This document shows positions 1 through 6,400 of a DNA stretch of 8,839 nucleotides, piece after piece (within the stretch, counting starts at the first letter, position 1; every line of letters starts with the position of its first letter). Under the pieces are notes generated by a model, which worked only from the letters and a program-made list of their open reading frames with translations, was not told the origin of the DNA and did no database searches. The position numbers and the translations under genes are program-made. This stretch comes from Chloroflexota bacterium (GTDB taxonomy: Bacteria > Chloroflexota > Anaerolineae > Aggregatilineales > UBA2796): NCBI GenBank assembly GCA_003695215.1, contig RFIM01000211.1:1-8839 (forward strand), in the 5' to 3' direction.

Positions 1-857
1 GGCGGAAAGCCGAAGCCTTCATAGAATGATGGCTGCACCAAGACTGCTGCGCCGTTGTAGAAGGCAGGTAGCTCAGCCGACGGCAAGTTCTCCAACCAGA
101 TCAGATGATCATCTAAGTCGAGCGCCTTCGCTTGCGCGAAAATCTCTTGATAGAGCCAGCCGCGCCGCCCGATCAACAGCAAAGGCGGCGCATCGGCCAG
201 TTTTTGGCGCAACACGGCGTATGCTTGTAGCAAGCCACTCAAGTTTTTACGCGGCTCAAACGTGCCTACGAATAATACACAACCAGGTGGCACTTTGCGC
301 GCCGCTAGAAGCCGCCGAACTTCAGATTCGGGCAGAGGACGGAAGCGTGTATGGTCAACGCCGAGCGGATGGACGCTGATGCGCTGCTCTGGCACACCGA
401 GATCGATCAGCTCGTTTTTGATCGCCTCAGCGTTGGTCAGGATGTGCGCGGCTTGGCGCAAGGCTGCAGCGAAGTTGCCGCGATAATAGCGCAAGCTATC
501 GGCTGTTTGAAAGTGCGGGTAGCGCAGAAAAGTCAGGTCGTGAACAGTGATCACAAAGTGACGGGCGCCGAAACGCGGCGGAATGAAATCAGGGCTGTGC
601 AGAAGAGTCGGGCGCCAGCGTGCCAGCTCGAGGGCTAGGGCGATGCGCTCAAAGCGATGGTGTGGCGGCGTGAAGGCATGCCACAACTGCCAATTCGGCG
701 CCTTGAGCAACGGCGTGCGCATACGCACGTGCTGGATCAGCGCATAAGCGCCTTCGGGATCAAGGCCTGCCAGATTCTCAGCCAGATGGCGCGTATATTC
801 GGCGATTCCGCCTTCGCGGTAGGCATTCAATCGAGCATCGAGAGCGATCAGCGGCAC
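1..857 (-). CDS. GT4-family glycosyltransferase, N-terminal 285 residues (3' end beyond window)
   Basis: Transfers a sugar from a nucleotide-sugar donor to an acceptor I cannot identify; family members of this shape build O-antigen, exopolysaccharide or glycolipid in the cytoplasm. The frame is open from a GTG at 857 to the window edge. GTG is chosen because an in-frame TGA lies two codons upstream (863-861) and the protein then begins VPLIALDARLNAYREGGIAE, matching the usual GT4 start (first strand plus glycine-rich loop). Residues 104-115 (TVHDLTFLRYPH) end the acceptor-side Rossmann domain. Residues 196-210 hold FVGTFEPRKNLSGLL, the donor-domain entry with the usual R-K-N. PSFYEGFGFP at 276-285 gives the first Glu (E280) of the E-x7-E donor motif; the second Glu lies beyond the window. 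No signal peptide or membrane segment is seen. The gene starts 123 bases after the lgt stop, so co-transcription is possible but not shown. WbaZ/MtfB-like mannosyltransferases share this layout, but the sugar is not determinable. Confidence 0.93.
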   Translation of the reverse strand, partial: MPLIALDARLNAYREGGIAEYTRHLAENLAGLDPEGAYALIQHVRMRTPLLKAPNWQLWHAFTPPHHRFERIALALELARWRPTLLHSPDFIPPRFGARHFVITVHDLTFLRYPHFQTADSLRYYRGNFAAALRQAAHILTNAEAIKNELIDLGVPEQRISVHPLGVDHTRFRPLPESEVRRLLAARKVPPGCVLFVGTFEPRKNLSGLLQAYAVLRQKLADAPPLLLIGRRGWLYQEIFAQAKALDLDDHLIWLENLPSAELPAFYNGAAVLVQPSFYEGFGFP

Positions 858-957
858 GGCTCACCATTTTCTGAGCGAAAGTCTCAGCCTTTGATAATAA
901 CGCGCCCTGATGCGTTGTGATAGCTTTAGGAGAATCCAAGCAGGCTGCTCGTGCGGA

Positions 958-971
958 TATCCTTGAGGATA
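958..971. repeat. Short inverted repeat just after lgt
   Basis: TATCCT and AGGATA face each other across two bases (tatccttgaggata), starting 10 bases past the lgt stop codon in the gap before the glycosyltransferase. No T-run follows on the minus strand, so it is a poor intrinsic terminator. It could be a protein-binding dyad or chance. The rest of the 858-980 gap shows no convincing promoter. A 5-bp hairpin (CTGAG/CTCAG, about 868-884) sits just upstream of the glycosyltransferase start. Confidence 0.3.
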
Positions 972-980
972 GTCCCGAGC

Positions 981-1763
981 TCAGCGCCTCAGCAGCCTTA
1001 GCGCAGCCGCCGCCGCGCACAGCGCACAGACAATTTGCATGGCGTTTGCTGCGCCGATGCGCGGCACATTGACCTTAAGGCCCTCCAAGAAGAAGCGTCC
1101 GCCACAATAGAAAAGGAGGTACCACAGCGCCAAATCCCCGTTATGCGCCGTCTTGGCGCGCCATGTGCGCCACAATCCGAAGGCGAGCGCGCCTGTCAGC
1201 AGCATTTCATACAGCCAGACAGGATGAAAGCGCGTCGTCTCTGGTGGAAAGCGCGCCAAATCGCTGTAGAGGCCAACGCGCGCCCGCTCAGCGATCAGGA
1301 CGCCAAAGGGCAGGTCAGTTGGCACGCCGTAATGCTCGCCGTTCAACCCATTGGCAAGGCGGCCGACAGTCTGACCAACGGCCAGTGCGATCACGGCGAT
1401 CTCGAGCCAAGCGCCGAGCGGCTGTTTATGACGGCGCGCGTAGAACCACATCGCGGCGCCGCCGCCAATCACAGCGCCAAAAATGCCTAGCCCGCCCGTC
1501 CAGATCGCCACGCCGCCTTGATTGAGATCGAAGAAATTAGTGAGCAGCCACTGTGTAGTGCGCCCGAGCGCCACAACGGCCTCTGGCGGCAGCAAGATGA
1601 ACCACAGCCGCGCTCCGAGCAGGGCACATGGCGCCATCCAAAGCATAGCGCGCCACACATGCTCTGCCGGCAAGCCGCGCCGCTTGGCAAGCCGAGCGGC
1701 GACTTCCATGCCTAGCCAAACTGCCAGCACAACGATCGCGCCGTAGAAGGGCTGCCCGATCAT
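981..1763 (-). CDS. lgt: Prolipoprotein diacylglyceryl transferase (Lgt)
   Basis: Moves the diacylglyceryl group of phosphatidylglycerol onto the lipobox cysteine of prolipoproteins at the outer face of the cytoplasmic membrane, the first step of lipoprotein maturation. The 260 residues are hydrophobic throughout, as expected for a roughly seven-helix protein. Family landmarks in order are Y7 in the first segment, WTGGLGIFGAVIGG (88-101), the signature GQTVGRLANGLNGEHYG (130-146) with R135, N138 and E143, FHPVWLYE (179-186), and FYCGGRFFLEG (218-228) with Y219 and R223. R135 and R223 correspond to the essential R143 and R239 of E. coli Lgt, by my alignment by eye. The position of E. coli H103 is Phe here (F95). 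The N-terminus is short, but an in-frame TGA lies four codons upstream, so ATG at 1763 is the only likely start. It overlaps the preceding gene by ATGA, implying coupled translation. Confidence 0.95.
   Translation of the reverse strand: MIGQPFYGAIVVLAVWLGMEVAARLAKRRGLPAEHVWRAMLWMAPCALLGARLWFILLPPEAVVALGRTTQWLLTNFFDLNQGGVAIWTGGLGIFGAVIGGGAAMWFYARRHKQPLGAWLEIAVIALAVGQTVGRLANGLNGEHYGVPTDLPFGVLIAERARVGLYSDLARFPPETTRFHPVWLYEMLLTGALAFGLWRTWRAKTAHNGDLALWYLLFYCGGRFFLEGLKVNVPRIGAANAMQIVCALCAAAAALRLLRR
1760..1763 (-). other. ATGA stop/start overlap (translational coupling)
   Basis: The TGA that ends the phosphatidyltransferase gene (1762-1760) is embedded in the ATG of lgt (1763-1761). No strong Shine-Dalgarno precedes lgt (upstream bases are gacgtgcaggc), so lgt translation probably depends on ribosomes finishing the upstream gene. 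Confidence 0.85.
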
Positions 1764-2368
1764 GCCTGCACGTCATCTCTGTTCGCGATGCGAAAGGCGA
1801 TCCATAGGCGCTGCAGCGCGGTCAAGTGCGCGCCAACTGCCAGGATCAGCAAACCGAGCGTCAATGCGCCCGTCAGCAATGCAAGAATTAGCACGATCAG
1901 GCGCGCTGGGCGATCAAACAAGCCGTCTTTGATCGAGCCGATGGCCAGCCCTTCGGCGCGCGCGCGCACATAGCTAACGGCATAGGCGCCGCTGAGCGCG
2001 CCGAAGGCTAACAGCACGCCGCTGATATCGCCCGCACCTGCCAAGGCGCAGCCAATGCCGCCAAAAAGCAGCGCGTCAACATAACGGTCGACAGTCGAGT
2101 CGAGCAGCGCACCGAAGCGCGTTTGGTTACCTTTAGCGCGCGCTACAGCGCCATCTAAGGCATCCAGCGGCGCGCCGATCAGCAGGACGACACCAGCGGC
2201 GACGAATTGTCCCTGAGCTGCTAGGAGCGCCGCGATCAGCGCGGGCAACAAGCCCAAAAGCGTGATCGCATTCGGTTGCCAGCCAAGCTGTGCGCCCAAC
2301 TGCCCAAGCCGCGCCATTAGACCGCGCGCTGCGTGCCGCAAAAACTCGGAAGGCGAACGAAACGTCAT
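1760..2368 (-). CDS. CDP-alcohol phosphatidyltransferase (phosphatidylinositol-phosphate synthase-like)
   Basis: Integral membrane enzyme that displaces CMP from CDP-diacylglycerol with an alcohol to make a phospholipid headgroup. It carries the full family signature DxxDGxxAR-x8-GxxxDxxxD at residues 69-94 (D69, D72, G73, A76, R77, G86, D90, D94), so both metal-binding sites are intact. PNAITLLGLLPALIAA (32-47) is the usual segment before the first helix. SYVRARAEG (132-140), followed by a basic DRPARL (152-157), resembles phosphatidylinositol-phosphate and archaetidylinositol-phosphate synthases rather than classical PgsA. That points to inositol phosphate as acceptor, but glycerol 3-phosphate cannot be excluded. 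Length (202 residues, about six membrane helices) is normal. It begins 10 bases after the antiporter stop and overlaps lgt by 4 bases, so it is mid-operon. If it does make phosphatidylglycerophosphate, it would lead to Lgt's own lipid substrate. Confidence 0.9.
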   Translation of the reverse strand: MTFRSPSEFLRHAARGLMARLGQLGAQLGWQPNAITLLGLLPALIAALLAAQGQFVAAGVVLLIGAPLDALDGAVARAKGNQTRFGALLDSTVDRYVDALLFGGIGCALAGAGDISGVLLAFGALSGAYAVSYVRARAEGLAIGSIKDGLFDRPARLIVLILALLTGALTLGLLILAVGAHLTALQRLWIAFRIANRDDVQA

Positions 2369-2378
2369 CAGCTCGGAC

Positions 2379-3335
2379 TCAGCGCGGCAAAAAGGTGTAG
2401 ATAGTGAAGGCTGTATAGGCTCCTAGGAGCACTAGTGCCTCGGGGCGGCTGATCCGACGGTTGAGGCAGAAGATGAGCAGCACAACAGCGAAGCCGATCA
2501 TGACGAACATGTCGATTTGCAGCAGACGCGGATTGACATTGATCGGTATGATTGTGCCTGCAATGCCAAGAATGGCGAGAATATTGAAAATGTTCGAGCC
2601 GACGACGTTGCCAATAGCGATCTCGCTCTCTCGCTTGAAAGCGGCTATCACAGATGTCGCCAATTCTGGCAGTGAAGTGCCGACTGCCACAAGCGTGATG
2701 CCGATCACAATCTGCGGCACGCCGAGCGCCTCGGCAATGTTCACAGCGCCCAGCACGAGCCGATCCGAGCCGAACAGCAGCACTACAATGCCGATGCCGA
2801 CAAGAAACAGATCGTTGAGCAGCCTGTTAGTCGGCTTCGCAATCACAGCTGTGAATTCTTGTGTTTGGCGCAGCAGCTCAGGCGATTCACGCTTCGCCAT
2901 CAGGTAAGAGAACGCTGTATAGCCGATAGCGCCTGCCATGAAGAGCAGGCCATCTAGCTGGCTGATCTGACCATCTCCTGCTAGGGCGAAAAGCAAGAGC
3001 GAGACGCCGATCATGATCGGAATCTCGCGATTCAAGAACTGCAATTGCACAAACATCGGGAAGATCAGCGCGCTAGCGCCAATGATCAAGCCGATGTTGG
3101 CGATGTTTGAGCCGACGACATTTCCCATCGAGATATCAGCATTGCCGCCAAGCGCTGCTTGTAGGCTCACCAGCAGCTCAGGCATGGACGTGCCGTAGGC
3201 GACGATAGTCAGGCCGATCACGATTGGCGAGAGGCCCAGAGTTTGTGCCAGGCGCGCTGCGCCTTTCACAAGCCAATTGCCGCCAAAAAATAGCCCTGCC
3301 AGGCCGACTGCGATCCAGACGACATCGAGTAACAT
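2379..3335 (-). CDS. Calcium/sodium antiporter, CaCA family (YrbG-like)
   Basis: Exchanges Ca2+ for Na+ (or K+/H+ in relatives) across the cytoplasmic membrane. The 318 residues show the two inverted alpha repeats of the family. Repeat 1 has GLTIVAYGTSMPELLVS (41-57) and GNVVGSNIANIG (71-82). Repeat 2 has GITLVAVGTSLPELATS (212-228) and GNVVGSNIFNIL (242-253). The ion-binding acidic residues E53 and E224 are present in both GTS[ML]PEL motifs. About ten hydrophobic segments are split by a charged central loop (about 147-172). No regulatory Ca2+-binding loop is present, so this is the small prokaryotic form. ATG at 3335 gives the standard N-terminus (MLLDVVWIAVGLAGLFFGGN). The Shine-Dalgarno is poor (gtcttctgaa before ATG). 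It is the first gene after the terminator of the giant surface-protein gene and the likely head of the antiporter-phosphatidyltransferase-lgt operon. Confidence 0.95.
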   Translation of the reverse strand: MLLDVVWIAVGLAGLFFGGNWLVKGAARLAQTLGLSPIVIGLTIVAYGTSMPELLVSLQAALGGNADISMGNVVGSNIANIGLIIGASALIFPMFVQLQFLNREIPIMIGVSLLLFALAGDGQISQLDGLLFMAGAIGYTAFSYLMAKRESPELLRQTQEFTAVIAKPTNRLLNDLFLVGIGIVVLLFGSDRLVLGAVNIAEALGVPQIVIGITLVAVGTSLPELATSVIAAFKRESEIAIGNVVGSNIFNILAILGIAGTIIPINVNPRLLQIDMFVMIGFAVVLLIFCLNRRISRPEALVLLGAYTAFTIYTFLPR

Positions 3336-3379
3336 TTCAGAAGACGCTCACTTGTGTGCAGAACGAGAAACAAGCGCTC

Positions 3380-3385
3380 ATGATA
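3380..3385 (-). promoter_or_regulatory. Possible -10 element upstream of the antiporter operon
   Basis: TATCAT on the minus strand matches five of six bases of the -10 consensus and lies about 45 bases before the antiporter ATG, just after the terminator, where a new promoter is expected. No good TTGACA-like -35 is found 16-18 bases upstream (bases there are near tagcag). Treat as a weak candidate. Confidence 0.25.
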
Positions 3386-3413
3386 GCAAAAGGCGCCATC
3401 AGCTGCTATCCCT

Positions 3414-3448
3414 AAAAGTTAGGGCGAGTCTCGAGACTCGCCCTAACT
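3414..3448 (-). terminator. Rho-independent terminator, perfect 32-bp palindrome plus TTTT
   Basis: Positions 3417-3448 are a perfect palindrome: one arm is AGTTAGGGCGAGTC, the tip TCGA, the other arm GACTCGCCCTAACT. Read on the minus strand it forms a 14-bp stem with a 4-base tip and runs directly into TTTT, 19 bases after the stop codon of the giant gene. No T-run exists on the plus-strand side, so it acts on minus-strand transcription. It separates the surface-protein gene from the antiporter operon. Confidence 0.88.
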
Positions 3449-3467
3449 GGATGACTAGGCGTTGCGC

Positions 3468-6400
3468 TCAGCGGCGTATGATCTGGATGTTGTCGAAGGT
3501 CGCCGTGGCGAATTGTCCATCTAAGTGAGAGGTGACCGCCAAGCCGATCATGAAGTCCGAGTCGTAGATGTTTCCGCCATCTATGGTGACCGCACTGCCG
3601 ACTTGAGTCCAGTTGACGCCGTCTAGAGAGTAGAAAGCGGTGTAGCTTGTGCTTTCGCGCACCAACTTCAGCCAGACAGGCTGGTTGATCGAGGAAGTGA
3701 CATCGCCGGTAGTAGTGCTTTCACTTGTGTTACCCCACCAGCGCCTACGCTGGAAGGAGACACGCCCGGCATCGGTTGGGCTATTGGCATTGGTGTAGAC
3801 GATCGACGCATGTGCCCGAGAGCGATCAGGCCCGCCACGGATCATCAAGCCTGCCTTGTTCCAATCCGAAGTCGAGATCTGGTTGAAAACGACGCGCGCG
3901 ACGATCTCGACATTGCCCATCTCGTACAACCAAGTGTAGCGGAAGCCATCTTCTGTTTCCCAGATATCCTGGCCTGAGCCAGTGACGCTGATGGTTGAGG
4001 CATTGACAAACGTTGTTGAACCCTTGCCGTTCACGCGGCTTGAAGAGATCGTCCAGCCGATATCGGCTGAAGACCAATTCTCAGGGTCGGCGCCACGCCA
4101 AATCTCCACGCCTGCGATGCAGCCGCGCCGATTTGTACCGTTGCCAGGGAAGCGGACGTGCATACTGCCACCTGCATGCACGATGTTGAGCGGCCCATGC
4201 CGCGTGAATTGACCCAGCGGATTGTTGTGATCGTTGACCCAACGCACATCAGGATTCCAACCGAAGTGCAGATCGAAGGTCTGTGACGTGGTGTTGGTCT
4301 CAACTGTCCAAACGTAGACGCTGTAAATGCCCTCTGGGATGTTATTGATGCCGACCTGGGCATTAACATCGCTGTTAGCGCGTATGCAGGAGCGCAGCAT
4401 GGTTGTAGTGTTAGCATCCTGCGGTGGCGTGATAGTCAGGCTGCTATTGAAGGTCTCAGTCGCTTGATCACTCCACGCCTGCCCTGTGCTCATGTTATTC
4501 CACAGCCTGCCATTGATGGTCACTTCGGGCGTCTGGCTACTGTCCCAAGTGCCAATATTCACGCCGCGGAAGAAGTACGGGCGCACATAAACAATGGCTG
4601 TGCCGATGCGCGAGAGCCCGCCTTGATCAGTGGCGCGGTAGGTGAAACTGACTGTGCCCGTCCACTCAGATGGCGGCTGATAGATCAGCTGGCTACCGCC
4701 AGTCGAGACGCCAGCTGTGCCGCGCACAGGCTGCGTCAGCACCGTGAAGGTATGCGTATCACCAGGTTGATCTTCCACGTACGGTATGGCTGCGCCCTGC
4801 GTGTTGGTGACTGTGCTGATGACAGCATTTGTGGAGACAGGCGGCATGTTGGCAATCGAATCCGTTGCAGTGAACTGGAAGTTGTCCAGCCACCAGCCGT
4901 CGTCCACAGCAGAGTTAGTGCGCGAGTCTAGCTCGAATTTGACTAAGACGCGCTGTGGCGTGCTGAATCGACCACCGCTTGTATCTGTGATCAAGAACGA
5001 GGTATCTACCCAGTCTTGCAGCGAGCCGAGACTCCAGCTGCCGCCTTGCGGATTGTTTTTGCTGCGGCGCATTGGCGTGACTTCGGTCCATGTGAAGCCT
5101 TCATCCAACGAGTAGTAGACTTTGCCGTAGTCCTCATCAGTGAAGCTGAAGCGCTCATTATAGCGGATATTGCCAACTTTGCCCGCAGGGATATTGAGAT
5201 AGCCGTTCAGGATGATGCTGGTGCGATGGAAGGTGCTGTAAGGCTGCCCAGGCGCGCTGGTGCGTGCAATCGACGAGCGCTCTGCAATGCTGAACTCGAT
5301 GCGCCCGCCGCCCGACTGCGCCGCTGTGGTGTGATAGTACTCGACGCGGATGTCATAGTCTACGCCGCTGTTGAAAGTGTAGGTGTAGAAGTGCGAGCGC
5401 ACATCGGGATCGACTGACCAAGGCTGTGTAGCCACTGCGCCGACTGTCCAATATGGCTTGGGCAGATCGCCGCGCGGCGTCTGCAGCACGTCATTGATGT
5501 ACAGGCGGGCGCCGCCAGCGAAGCGCAGGCGCAGCATGTACTCGCCAGGCTGTGTGACGCGGTAGCGGCGTTGCCAACGCATGATATACCATTCGTGATT
5601 GGCCAGGCCGCTCACAAACCACTGCGTCACTGTATCGGGATAGGGCAACTGCTCAAGATTCTGCGAGTAGTCGAAGTTGATCTCGCCAACGGAGGTATCG
5701 CGAGCAATATTGGGCGATGTAGTCGGGATATTCACGTTTGAGCCTGCTGGCCAGCCCCAGATTGCCACGCGAGCCGTCTGCCCTGAAGCCGTCGGCGGCG
5801 GCGTATGCCAGTAGTCACCGATCCAGTTGGTGGTCGGTTCGGTCATGCCGCTCAGCATCAGCGGCTGTGGCACGAAGCTGGCAGGCTGATATTCCCAACC
5901 TGTGAACTGGTCAGGCACGGTTGTCCAGTCGCCTTCCACAATCCAGTTGCGGAAGTCATCGAAAGGATCGGATAGATTTTGCCCGAACTCTGGCATGAGC
6001 GACCGATCGTAGAGCGTGAAGTCGTCGATGTACCAGCCATCAGCGCTGGGCATAGTGTTGAGCGCTTGCAGGCGGAAGCGCAGGCGCAGTGGCGGATCGG
6101 TCGGCTCAGTCTGGATGAAGGGCGTCAGGTCAACTTGCACACGATGCCAGCCCAGATTCACCCACTCGATGATATCTCCTGAGATATTATTCCACAGCAC
6201 ATTCGACCAAGTGAAGCCGTTATCCCGAGAAGCCTCAACCAGCAGCTGATCGCTCGTGTTGAGATCGAAGCGCGTCCAGAAGTATAGAGTCGGCTTGGTT
6301 GTGCCGCGCAAGTCGATGCCATAACGCGGCTCTAGCACGCTGCGGCTCGGCTTGATGTAGATCGAGGCAGGGCTATCTGACCAAGCCTTGGTGTTGTTGC

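Noticed and set aside
958..971. Intrinsic terminator after lgt
   Set aside because: The stem is only 6 bp with a 2-base centre and no T-run follows, so transcription may continue into the glycosyltransferase.
778..1020. An 80-codon minus-strand open frame spanning the lgt/glycosyltransferase gap
   Set aside because: It overlaps the lgt C-terminus and then reads the glycosyltransferase start out of frame (Arg-rich, no family features). The two flanking genes account for the sequence.
3419..3424. TTAGGG telomere-like units
   Set aside because: The copies belong to the arms of one hairpin and a neighbouring partial arm, not a tandem array.
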